From the NCBI RefSeq assembly GCF_964355755.1, contig NC_092673.1, positions 3,291,001-3,355,000 of the forward strand: a stretch of DNA of 64,000 bases, given 5' to 3'. A program made the position numbers and the translations under genes. Of this stretch, positions 30,501-41,595 are shown in pieces. Numbering within the stretch: the first letter of the stretch is position 1; each line of letters begins with the position of its first letter. Source of the stretch: Antedon mediterranea (lineage: Eukaryota > Echinodermata > Crinoidea > Comatulida > Antedonidae). The notes under the pieces are model-generated. The model ran no database searches and was not told where the DNA came from. It worked only from the letters and a program-made list of their open reading frames with translations.

Positions 30501-33464
30501 TATTAAATTTTGAAGACAACCCATATATAAGTGGCACATTCAGGATTTTAAAGAAGGGAGGCTAAAGCTCTGTCTACACTACCAAACTACAAAACCACTG
30601 TGCCCATATATGGACATGATATAATATCACTACCATATTTGGGCACATCACTACCATATTTGAGCACATCACACTTTTGTTGTCAAACTAGTTTGATAGT
30701 GTAGACAGAGCTTAAGAGTATAATGATTGTATAATATAGTGCTTAATCTAGTGTTATATCTTTTACATTGTATTTTTTCAAATTGGATCCGGTTAAAGTT
30801 CAATTATGACAGTACATGTGAAAATCACTAACCTCTGAAAGTAGTCATCTTTCTTGTGTATATCATTGAAGATTTTTAAAAGATATCTTGAAGACATGAC
30901 AAATCCACAGAAGGAAAATACAGTCAGAATTAAACAAAACATTCGGAAGTTATCAAGGTCTGACTTATCCCATATGGCATAGGAGAAAAACACGGAAAGA
31001 GCACCAATGGCGCCAAATATTGAGCTGTACGAATTTAACTTTGTTCTGTGGAAGACAAAAATAAATGATAATTTTTAAAGGTTCAAATTTAATAAAATAA
31101 AAAAAAATTATTTCAATTCTTGAGAAAATAAAATTCAGATGCGTTTCCTCAATCTATTCATTGACATAGTTTTGAATTCTATGTGTAGATCCTAAAGCAC
31201 TATCAAACTAGTTTGACAATAAAAGTGTGATGTGCCCAAATATAGTAGTGATGTGCTTAAATATGGTAGTGATATGACATCATCATGTCCATATATGGGC
31301 ACATCACATTTTTGTCACATAAGGTTTGATAGTGTAGACATAGCTTTAGTTGTTGCAAATCAAAAGCTCCTCCTTAAAGACTCCATGAATTATGTGTATG
31401 AAAGGCATTAAGGAACAAACATAGTTTCCAGATTTCAAAACTGTACAATACAAACAGAAGGCAAAAAAATATGTCTAATTTGAAAGCATTTAGTTTTTGC
31501 GTACTGAACATTACATTACTTCAAGTTGATTGGTTAATGCTTATGATTGACAGACAGATTAATATAAAACGTTCATGGTCAAATATTATGCCCTAGTGTA
31601 TAGTGATTTGAAGTCCAGATAGGTCATGCCGACTGTCAAACAGCTTAATATCTAATCTGAAAAGTAGTACATTATCAACTTTTAACTGTCAATCACTGGA
31701 TGAATTCTACCGGTAAAATATACATTATATTAAGCCATCATATTGGTCAGAAATAACAGCTATTGATTTTTACATTTCTTTTATACTTTATAGAGGAAGT
31801 GGATTCTGTGAACGAATGAAGGGGATTGGTATTTTTTGTTTATTTTGTAAATTGTTAGTGATTCATCACCATATACAATCATCCATCATAACTTGGTGGC
31901 AGTTTATATTTTGTTGGACATGTACAAGAGTCTACGGCCTTGTCTACACTATCAAACTTTATGTGAAAAAAAATATGATGTGCCCATATATGGACATGAT
32001 GATGTCACATCACTACCATATTTAAGCATATCACTACCATATTTAAGCATATCATGATCATATTTGGGCACATCACACTTTTTTTGTCAAACTAGTTTGA
32101 TAGTGTAGAGAGACCCTTACCTATCATTGGCAGTTAAGGCAAGGTCTGCCAGTAGGGCACTGTGGTGAAGATCTACCATGGTGAGAAATCCATCATACAG
32201 ACACAGACAAACAGCAAATTGAAGGCCAGGATATGTCCACAAGAACCAGAAGCTCATAAACGATAATGTGAACAATGGACCATGCACTGACAGCGCCCTC
32301 AATCGTTGCTGTATAACCTGTGTTGTGGTAACATCTTTGGAACTATTTTGGTATTGAAGTGAAGAATTTTGTTAGAGTTAGTTAACAAAGCATATTCAAA
32401 TCTAATAAAATATAATATATTTAATCAAATTGCAGTAATAGTATAAGCTTTCAATTTTCAACAACCTAGATCGTGTTAAATTTATTGTGCACATATAGAG
32501 ACATTGAGATAATGTGCGTCCGCACTCGTTATGGTGGATTCCATGTCTAGGTGGTGCCCAACTACACACTATACAGTCAATCAAATTTTGGATGAAATTC
32601 TTAACCAACTATACAGCTCACAATCAATTCTTATTTTCCCCTCCTCCAATATTTTTCATTTAAAATAAATAACATATTATTATTATTATACTGTTTATAT
32701 GTTTTAAAATGTGAAAAAATCGTTCCTTGATTGCTAATAAAGCATATTTAATCAATAAATAACTTGGTTTCAGTTTTTCTGTATGTTTACTGATAGATGT
32801 TCAAATAACAGCTGAAGCTCTTTTGTAAACAAGCACTATTGAATCAATGGAACAAAATTCAGGCAATGAAACATTATTCAATACATGCTATTATAAGTAC
32901 AACCTGCACTCGATGAATATTATAGGACAATTTGGGAAGGTTCCAAAGGAGTGAGAATGGGATGGTAAATAAATTACAGTTACACAAGATTATCTATTTC
33001 TGAGCTCATATGAATGAAATAATATATAATTTTTATTATTATGACACAATAATGTAATTTAGTATATACGAATTGTTAATGCAATATACCTGTTTATTGA
33101 AAGAAACTTTTTGTCACTCATCCACCCAAATATAGGATCATTAAATGAATTCCATAATAAAAATATAGTCTGCAAAAAAAGACAAAATAAGAAATTATAC
33201 AAAAATCAGATAAATTGCTAAAAGAAAATATTTAAATAATTAAATTACAAAGGTTGTTTATAATAAAAAAGAACACTACTTAAAATCAAATAAAAGGTAA
33301 ACAATTGTACTTACTTCTCCAATCCAAAACGATTGTTTATCGATTTTGTAGACGGACACAAATACATCAACATAGTATAATAGAAAAACGTTATGCAGGA
33401 TCGAAAGAAACAACGCCATTGCCCCATAGGCAAGGCCCACACGTCGTGCAACGGCTGTCGTCAT
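27512..33464 (-). CDS. MFSD13A: MFSD13A/TMEM180-like multi-pass membrane transporter homologue
   Basis: Eight exons join in phase to a 490-residue protein: 33315-33464, 33090-33169, 32121-32342, 30833-31045, 30113-30233, 29170-29438, 28239-28432, 27512-27735. It starts [20 protein letters not shown]. It contains the major-facilitator-type motif [11 protein letters not shown] after helix 2, several hydrophobic helices ([35 protein letters not shown]), and the blocks [50 protein letters not shown] and [19 protein letters not shown], which I recognise from vertebrate TMEM180/MFSD13A. The length is close to that of vertebrate orthologues. The transport substrate of this family is not established. 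It is divergently arranged with DBNL, with 834 bp between start codons. Introns hold several MITE copies. Confidence 0.9.
27849..28172 (+). repeat. tRNA-derived SINE, complete
   Basis: A tRNA-like head (GCGTGTGGCGGAGTGAG and GATCGATTTTCGAATTC), then a conserved body TTAGGCAAGATACTTTACTT with CTCTCCACCCAGGTGTATAA and ATGGGAACCTGG, then an ATT-rich tail. The body is the type I associate with echinoderm SINEs. It lies in an intron of the MFSD13A-like gene, and the window start holds another copy. Confidence 0.8.
28503..28770. mobile_element. MITE family B copy 2
   Basis: Left end TATATGTCCCCCTAC, right end GGGGGACATTATATCTTTAA. It shares the CTGTCAGACAATATTTTTTGG block and the GAACTGCAAAATGGGC block with the copy at 49.25 kb. 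Confidence 0.7.
29890..30065. mobile_element. Inverted-repeat (MITE-like) element
   Basis: TTTACACAGACGAGAGCGGT and AACAGTAA at the left are mirrored by TTACCGTTACCACTCGTC and TGTGTAAA at the right; about 175 bp, no ORF. Confidence 0.75.
30563..30714. mobile_element. MITE family A copy
   Basis: Ends AAAGCTCTGTCTACACTACC / GATAGTGTAGACAGAGCTTA; between MFSD13A exons 4 and 5. Confidence 0.9.
31194..31350. mobile_element. MITE family A copy
   Basis: The left end is shortened (TAAAGCACTATCAAAC); the right end is GATAGTGTAGACATAGCTTT. Core typical. Confidence 0.88.
31933..32117. mobile_element. MITE family A copy with tripled core block
   Basis: GGCCTTGTCTACACTATC / GATAGTGTAGAGAGACC ends. The ATCACTACCATATTTAAGC block appears in series, making it longer than other copies. 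It directly abuts exon 3 of the MFSD13A-like gene. Confidence 0.88.
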
Positions 33465-34298
33465 TACAACAATACTTATAAAATAAATAACAAAACAATT
33501 TTATTATATATTATAATTTTTTAATATAAAAAAATAAATACAGTATTCACTATTCTTGTGTTTCACTGAATTTAGTATGTTTTAATGTCCTTTGATTCTA
33601 TCACCATGCCATGTAAAAATAAAAGCTTTGGTTGGGAGGTAACTACTCTGGGTATTGAAAATCTAGGCCTTGGCTTAAAAAAAAAATCCTAGGCCTATAT
33701 GTCTATTTAGGGCTAGTTGCGCACCCTGATGATGCAGCAAACAAGAAACTCAACCAGCAGAGACTTGGGGCCTAGCTATGCCTAGGCCTAGTTTGTAGTA
33801 TTAAAGTTAGCCTGCATGTTATTGAATTTTACATGGCATTTTGATTTACATAGGCTTATAAGCTCATAATCTCAAGATACAAACACATGGAACTCTTACT
33901 TTAATCATTTTGTTGGTACATTTTCAATAAAGTTTACTTCTTTGCTGGTGTCAGTGTGATTGATGGATGGATGATGACAAAGATGACAAAGTTTGTCTTC
34001 TATGTGTGAGTCACTCAAGCGTGCGATCGGCATGGGAATTTAAACAAAATCCAAACGTAAAGGGCGCAATTTAATGTGAGCGTTTATTACTTTGGTAGTA
34101 TGCCAGACAAACGCAAAAATGTTCTCAAAAATCAAAAATATTTTAAAATTTAACAAATTATTACTTAATAAGATATTAAACATATTTTGTGAATTTAACT
34201 TTTTAATAAGTAAGTTGACCCTCCAGACGTAAGTGACGTCCTACGTCATGAGTGTTACGTTTGTCAAAACGCGGAAGTAATATCAACAACAATCAACC
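33465..34298. promoter_or_regulatory. Shared bidirectional promoter region of MFSD13A and DBNL
   Basis: The two start codons face away from each other across 834 bp. Near 34232-34252, GTGACGTCCTACGTCATGAG holds two CRE-like half-sites (TGACGTC and ACGTCA) about 50 bp before the DBNL start. Some of the rest is an AGGCCTA-containing tract. Confidence 0.55.
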
Positions 34299-37200
34299 AT
34301 GGCGGTCAGCTTCCTAAAACACAGGGATGCACTTGTAGATGCCTGGAAAAAGGTTTTAGACACCGAAAGTGACACATTATGGTATGTGCACTTTGCCTAG
34401 TATTAAATACTTTATATGCATACGTAAGCTTAATAATTAAAATCTAGATCTGCATATTATAAATACATACTTTGCTAGGCCTCTGCTTGCGCATAACCAC
34501 ACCCCTGGCCCTGACCAGGAAGATATATCGCCTTATCGGGTGCCTCGATTAGGCGGAAGTAAGGATAATTTAGGGCTGCAAGTTGGGCCTAGCCTAAAAA
34601 GCAAACAATATTTGGTAGTGTATAGGGCTGAAACCAATCAGTAAACACGTTTCTATCAATGATCTATCATCCTATTATATTAATTTCCTATAATTTAACA
34701 AACATTTTTTAGGGCTGTTTTCGGCTACGAAGGGAAGTCATTTGAGTTAAAAGTTGTAGAAACAGGAGGTAAGTTCACCCAAGACTTGGTAGGTATAATA
34801 ATAGATGCGGTTCTTGCTGGTTACAAGGAAAATCACAAAAATTGTCTATACACCATGACACAAATAAATATATATATACAAATAATATAGCCCTCCTGAT
34901 GAAGGGCTAGTGTTGCCCGAAAGCTCTGCTAACTTTTCTGGCTGTTTTACTTATCGTTTTGATTTAGCTTTTCGCTTTTTTTTTTCTGTATCTCCATTGA
35001 GATCCAGCCACTGATACCCACAGCATTGTCGTTTTTTCAGTAATTTGCCTTTGGATTTATACAAATAATTTATAAATAATGTATTGAGAATGACTAGCAC
35101 AGTACTGTATATATATTTTTTGGTCAGATTTATTCTATGTATGAAGACTTCATATCATCATACTACCCTCACCCTAATAAGCCCTTGTATCTCTTCTTCT
35201 TCGTCTTTCTACTTTTTTCTTTCTCACCACCTTCAAATACTAACATTGTTTTTCTTGTTAAGATGACTTGGATGAGATGGTAGATGAATTGAGTGGGAGT
35301 AAGATAATGTATGCATTTGTCAGCATTAAAGATCCAAATACATCGCTACAAAAATATGTTTTCATCAATTGGGTAAAGATTAATTTATGCTTATTTCATT
35401 CAGTGTTTATTTATTTTAATCATGGCTTATACAATAGCAGACTTTTCTTCTCTGTGCTGAGAAAAATTACATGCATGCATTCTGTTTCTATAATTGCACT
35501 TTTTTTATATCTAAGCAAGGTGAGGGTGCACCAACCACGCAGAAAGGAACGTGCGCAAGACATGTCAGTGATGTTGCTAAATTATTTAGGGTAAGTTTGG
35601 AGTGTTGAAATACTTCAATTGGTTATAAATTCAGTTGAACTTCTTTTTTATTGTTTGTTGTATAAAATCTCTCCATTTATTAGCTATTTTCAGTTTAATG
35701 CAAATAACACACAGAGTTGTTGTGTTTAGGGTGCTCATGTAACAATAAATGCAAGAACAGAAGACGATGTAGAGATTGATGAACTGGTACAGAAAGTAGC
35801 CAAAGCTTCAGGTGCAAACTACAGTTTCCACAAAGAGACCTCTAAACCACAACCAGCAATCGGACCAGTGGGGGCAGTGTATAAGAAGACTAGAGCTGAT
35901 ATTGAAATTCGTCAAAATAGGAGTGATGACTTTTGGCAAAAAACTGAGGTATTTCTTTTATTTATTAGATAAACTTGAATGGTTTAGGAAAGGTAAAGTT
36001 ACTAAATTGATCGTTTTTGAGGGAACTATTTTAAAAATAATGACCGGTATAGCTACAGTATACTAATTGCGTGTTATGTCCTTGCATCTTACAGGAGGAG
36101 GAACGACTACGAGTTGCACAAGAGAAACAGAGTAAAATTAAAGAAAAACAAAGTATTGAACAAGAACGAAAATCAAGAGAAATAGAGGAAGCAAAACGGA
36201 GGGAAAACCAATCACGCGAGAAATCACGAATCATTGATGAAGCCAAGTATGGTTTCCTTCTATTAAGCGCTGTCTACACTATGAAACTAGTTTGACAAAA
36301 AAAGTGTGATGTGCCCAAATATGGTAGTGATATGCTTAAATATGGTAGTGATATGACATCACCATGTCCATAAATGGGCACATCACATTATTTTGTCACA
36401 AAGTTTGATAGAGTAGAAAGAGCTTAAGTTTCTTTATTTTGAATGATAAAAAAACAAAGTACTTGGCTAAAATACACACACATCTCAAACTATGTATATT
36501 TGTCTAATTCTCAAATTTTACCCTTTAAATCATCAGATCCAAAGAAAAAGCAGCATTAGAAAAAAGTAGAGATGACGAACAGAAAAGATGGGTAAGATAA
36601 AAAAGAATTTGGTAGACATAAACAGTCCCGATAAAAACATTTTAAATTGATGTATATTGCACCTATTGGTCACTTTGCAGGTGATTGGCCCCATGGAACA
36701 CTACCAGTTACAACATCCCATTTCCAAAGTGATAAATTGAATGAACTTTTATTTCCAATTAGGAGGCGAAACAAGCAACAAATACCAGTCCTTCAAAACC
36801 ACCTCCAGTGGCAAGTAGAAAAAAGGTATTGTATGGTATTCAAAGATTCAATTTAGATGAAGAAATTCTGGAAATTACTGTTTTATTCTGGCAACATTTT
36901 TAATATCTAGTAACATGCACACATTGTCAGGCAGGCTTGATGCATCATCACAGTTTAGTATTTGCTGTTTTTGTTTCATTAGGAAGCGGCTGAAATGGTC
37001 GCAGCACGTACAAATAACCCAAAAGCGTTCTTTGAAAAGAAAGCAAGTGCCCCTCCACCAAGGCCACCAGCCAAAGAACCTATCCGTCTACCAAAGAATG
37101 ACTTTGTCCAGGGAGAAGTGGTGGAAGCAGAACCAGAGGTATTTCACAAATATTGTTGCAAAAAAATCATGTATATTTCAATGCGTCTTTAGCATTTCCT

Positions 37201-38755
37201 TTAACTAATTATAAACGCTCTAAAATCACTACAAATACAGTCTGAATGTAAACAAACATCTAAAGAAAATAGTGAAGAACTAAGTATTTATTTTGAATTA
37301 GTGAATAATCCATGACAACATAAACAAAATTGTTATTGAAATTAGCCTGAGACAGTACAGGAGCCTGAGCCAAGCTATGAGCCAGTACAGGAGCCTGAGC
37401 CGACTTATGAGAGTAAGCCAAGCTATGAACCTGAACCGATATATGAGACTGAGCCAGCTGATGAGCCTCCTGCCTTACCTCCTCCAAGAGAAGATGCTAA
37501 AGCAGCAATGCCATTACCTACCACTCCTTATCAACCAGAATCGGATGAGGAACCACCACAAGATGATGATGATTGGGAAGGTAAGCAATAGCTAACTATA
37601 AGATATGATTGTTATTATCACGTAGTTGTGGAATTAGAATGAAAACAAAACTATATATATATATATATAAATATTAACTTAAATTTAATGTACTTTAAAC
37701 TGTATTATATTTTTTCATATTGTGCACTATGGCAATAGATTTGTTCAGAGATTTTTACTCTGATAATCAGAATTATGCGTAACGTTCAAATCTTTTTTTG
37801 GTTTACTGTTGACGAGTTCATATTATAGCATATTTCTGATAATGAGGAATAATTATCTTGTTGATGTTAATATTAATAAATTGAGTAAATTACTAATTAA
37901 GAATTTGCTCTTTCAAAAGAACCTGCCAATCAACAAGTACCAGAAGACAATTATGAACCAGACGCAACATATGGCAACATAGACGAGACGGTTCCAGAGT
38001 CGGCATACTCAGATCTGAACACACAGGATGAGTATGAACCACAGAGCTCTGGAGTAAACATCAGGGCTAAAGTCGTTTATGATTATCAGGCTGGTAAGAT
38101 ATTTAAACTTGAATGTGAATAATTGAATGCTTTATCAGTGGGGTAACTACGGACCTGTTCAGACTTACATTGCTTTATCAGTTGGGTAACTAGGAACCGT
38201 TCAGACCTACAGTTATGCTTTAGTAGTACATGACTCCATAGATCTGAACCAGGAAGTGATTAGTGAATTATAATGTGAATGCATTTTAATGCATTGTTAT
38301 AATGATAACACACAAATGGGGCGACTCTCGTACTCGTAAATCGTGCAGCGTCAAGCGCTATCGGTAATCTGCCTTTTTGCTGCACACTTTTTGCACTCCA
38401 GTGCATGATAGCGAAAAAATAAAGAGCGCACACATGACTCATTTCAGCGCATCTGATTGGCTACATCCTTCAACCCATGTTATAAACAGCCTTATTTTCC
38501 TTATTAAAATGAGCAATAATATACACAAAGGTATTTAAAAAATTAATATGGAACAAGAAATATAGATTAAATTTGAACACTGCCAGCATTTACCTTTCTT
38601 TCCCTTTATTATTAATAGGCGATGATTCCGAGATAACCTTTGATGTTGATGATATAATTGAGAATATTGACAAGATAGATGATGGTTGGTGGATGGGAAC
38701 TGGACCAGATGGACGATATGGAATGTTTCCTGCTAATTATGTCGAAGAAATTTAA
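34299..38755 (+). CDS. DBNL: Drebrin-like actin-binding protein (ABP1)
   Basis: Twelve exons join in phase to 504 residues: 34299-34381, 34713-34768, 35263-35372, 35516-35590, 35730-35948, 36095-36246, 36537-36591, 36763-36825, 36983-37138, 37346-37580, 37920-38093, 38619-38755. Residues 1-~135 are an ADF-homology domain ([52 protein letters not shown]). Next come a Glu/Arg/Lys-rich helical segment ([20 protein letters not shown]), a Pro-rich region with repeated EPEPSYEP-type motifs, and a C-terminal SH3 domain ([19 protein letters not shown]...[20 protein letters not shown]). This is the DBNL layout; the protein links actin filaments to endocytosis and membrane trafficking through SH3 partners. 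The SH3 is split by an intron after YDYQAG. A polyadenylation signal AATAAA lies at 38812-38817. Intron 6 carries a MITE. Confidence 0.96.
34890..34965 (+). repeat. Interspersed repeat (shared with 52.87 kb)
   Basis: CTGATGAAGGGCTAGTGTTGC followed by CCGAAAGCTCTGCTAACTTT recurs at 52872-52945. Probably the 3' end of a LINE or SINE. Confidence 0.6.
36264..36428. mobile_element. MITE family A copy
   Basis: TAAGCGCTGTCTACACTATG / GATAGAGTAGAAAGAGCTTA ends; in DBNL intron 6, 17 bases after the donor. Confidence 0.88.
37374..37450 (+). repeat. In-frame coding repeat in DBNL Pro/Glu region
   Basis: Units of the form GAGCCAGTACAGGAGCCTGA and GCCAAGCTATGA encode EPEPSYEP-like repeats of 8-10 residues, each with a Tyr. 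Tandem expansion of a Tyr-containing motif. Confidence 0.6.
38130..38225. repeat. Short tandem duplication in DBNL intron
   Basis: GCTTTATCAGT(G/T)GGGTAACTA followed by CCGTTCAGAC occurs twice in tandem. Confidence 0.6.
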
Positions 38756-39467
38756 ACAAACATTTATTTTTATTAACAAATGAATTAAAATTTAGGAAAA
38801 AATATTAATTGAATAAAGATGTTTTAATGGTAAAATCAAAACAATATGATTATGATAATTTGTGAAAATTAATTTCAATGGACAAGATAGGCCTACTGAT
38901 GAAGATTCTTTTACCATTAAGTTATGTTCTTGATTTGACAAACTGGACTGGATATAATAGCACATTTATGGTAAAGAGATTTAGAACAGTACTATAATTA
39001 CATTGTGCGGGAGAACTTTATTCTGTTGTGATTGGACGTTTTAAATTGTTTCAGGCTAAAATGAATTCCATCTACAGTAACCTAATACTTTAAAAGATAT
39101 ATTTCAGAAATGGAGATACACACCATTATTTTGGGTTTTTTTTCTAATTAATAGAATATTAGTTATTAGTTGCTAGAACTTAATGTAAAGAGCCTTCCAT
39201 TTGATCTTTCTATGCCTTTCTTAATATTTTATTAACGTTTTGTATAGATTTAGGTATCTTATTTAATATACATTAACATTTTACAAGTATATATAAAATG
39301 TATGCTAAAAATGAAGAAACAATTACGATTAATATGCAGCAGATATTTCTATAATGTTAGCATTAATTATAAAGATATTTTTTATGGACCAAGTAAATTA
39401 AAAGTTTAAAAACATGAAAAGTAGTTTGTAATTGATTAATAATAATAAGACTTATACAGCGCACATA
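38756..39467 (+). other. DBNL 3' UTR and downstream flank
   Basis: AT-rich sequence after the stop codon, with AATAAA at 38812-38817 as the nearest polyadenylation signal. No further feature recognised. Confidence 0.5.
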
Positions 39468-39650
39468 CCGTATCCACAAAAGAAACATATTAACCTTTAA
39501 AACCTAAATACTTTGATAAATTTGACCGTATCCACAAAAGAAACATATTATTATTAACCTTTAAAACCTAAATATTTGATAAATTTGACCGTATCCACAA
39601 AAGAAACATATTAACCTTTAAAACCTAAATACTTTGATAAATTTGACAAA
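39468..39650. repeat. Tandem repeat, three ~58-64-bp units
   Basis: CCGTATCCACAAAAGAAACA with TTAACCTTTAAAACCTAAAT and TTTGATAAATTTGA is repeated three times; the second unit has a TTATTA insertion. Confidence 0.9.
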
Positions 39651-40189
39651 AACCGAAATAAAGACCAATCGAACCCACATCACTGCTTCCATTTACCAGC
39701 AATTTATGGTGCCTTTAGACCAGCCAGTACATAACTCACAGGTGTTAGCTAAACAAATGATTTATAGTACCAACATTTTGTATTAGTTTAGATCCCTTTT
39801 TCGCAGGTATAAATAAGAAACCCGGATAAACTAACAGATATAAAAAAAAAAAAGTTGTTCATATTTGTTATCACGCTCCCACTAAACACTAGTAACATAA
39901 TAAAGATGTCGCAAGCAACAAGCATGAGTTACTTACCTTCAATACAGAATAACTTGAGGCTAATAACCATGAATGGTACTCCCAGTACTTCTCTGGTCAG
40001 TGTGATTCAATAAAATCTAATTTGAGAGTTGTTCTTGCTTTTCCTAATTATATACTTCACTTCTTGCTCCAGAATTGGACATGAATAATGTCAATTTCCG
40101 CTTGCACGGTGAACCTATCCGCGATTATTTTGGGTCTACACTGTTTCTGCAATGTATTCCGTTGCCAAAATATTCCTTTCATCATTAGG

Positions 40190-40345
40190 CTACTAGTACG
40201 TAGTAGGCCTAGTCTAGAGTAGACCTACCGGCTAGCTGGGTGACTACTGTCTGTAAACACTACAGTACAGACAGTACTGTTTAGTTCTAGCCTAGGGCCA
40301 GGCCAGGCTGCAGTTACCCACTAGGCTAGGCCTATTTGAGTTTTT
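40190..40345. repeat. AGGCCTA-rich tract
   Basis: Clustered TAGGCCTA/CTAGGCC motifs, the same low-complexity theme as at 51.85-52.26 kb. A TG/CG dinucleotide run follows near 40529-40555. Confidence 0.5.
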
Positions 40346-41203
40346 CTTGACTTTAAAAATGACTGTTTATAACCATAATTATGACGAATTAAACTAATGT
40401 TTTTCAACCTATTTAGGCTAGGAGCTAATTTTTATTTACAAACTCGCTTCGGAGGCCTATTTCAAACTTACCGCTCTCACTGTCGTCGTCTACTACTGAC
40501 ACTTGATATATATTCTTTGCTGACACCACGTGTGTGTGTGTGTGTGTGCGCGCGCAAGTGGCCCTAGAAGTGACCACCTAGCTTCATAAAAAAAGATCAG
40601 TAGAAGAAAATTTTAACAATTTTTACTTTTCTATTACAGTTCATTCATTTATTGTGCAACAATAGAAAATTCATCTATAATTTTTGGATTACTGTATCAA
40701 ACCTATTGGACTTCCATGCTCATATTTCAAGTTTTTTACTATATAACTATAACTTTACTTATCTTTGGTGGTGCAGATATCTTCATGTACAGTATTCAAT
40801 CCAACTAATATAACACATAGACAATCTTTTACATTTACAATAATATAAAAATACAAGCAGTACTTTCTAATATAAAATATTGAGTAGGCTTATATATATA
40901 TACACAATATTTTGCCTTTATATAAAATGATAAATATATAAACTATATAGTCCAAATATTATTATTAATAAACTATCTGATGTTCATTTCAGTACCGTAA
41001 ATAAATTACAATACCTCGTCATAAATAGTGATAATATTTACATTCAAAATAAGTATTTGTATTCCAGAAACTACAGTGAGTGGTAGTATCAGCAGTGTCT
41101 GATCATAGTCGTTTAATTCATAATTTCCTCCTCATTGTCTTAATTGAATAAAAGGCTTACTCATGATCATCTTTACTAACCTTGGCCTTGAGGGATGTTT
41201 GTC

Positions 41204-41367
41204 CAAAGCTACACTATCAAACAAGTTTTACAAAAAAAAGTGTGATGTGCCCAAATATGGAAGTGATATACCCAAATATGGTAGTGATATGACATCACCA
41301 TGTCCATATATGGGCACATCACATTTTTTTGGTTCCATTAAGTTTGATAGTGTAGACAGAGCTTAAA
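41204..41367. mobile_element. MITE family A copy
   Basis: AAAGCTACACTATCAAACAAG / GATAGTGTAGACAGAGCTTA; about 230 bp downstream of the CCDC78 stop codon. Confidence 0.85.
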
Positions 41368-41595
41368 GTAGAGTTGCCAAAATTAATGCCATCTGATAAT
41401 TTATGCAACTATGAAAATTGCAGGCTCGTTCCTGACATACTTACATATTCCATAGTATTATTCACAATCAACTAAACTCAAACTATATTTGTGCTTAATA
41501 AAATCTAGAAATTATCAATATTTCACCTAATTTGTACATAAAATATCTCATAAAATTGACTTTAATTGCACAAGTTTCAAGGTTCTTAGATTCTT

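Noticed and set aside
34870-35040. Possible extra DBNL exon
   Set aside because: The sequence is an interspersed repeat also found at 52.87 kb and does not fit the splice phases.
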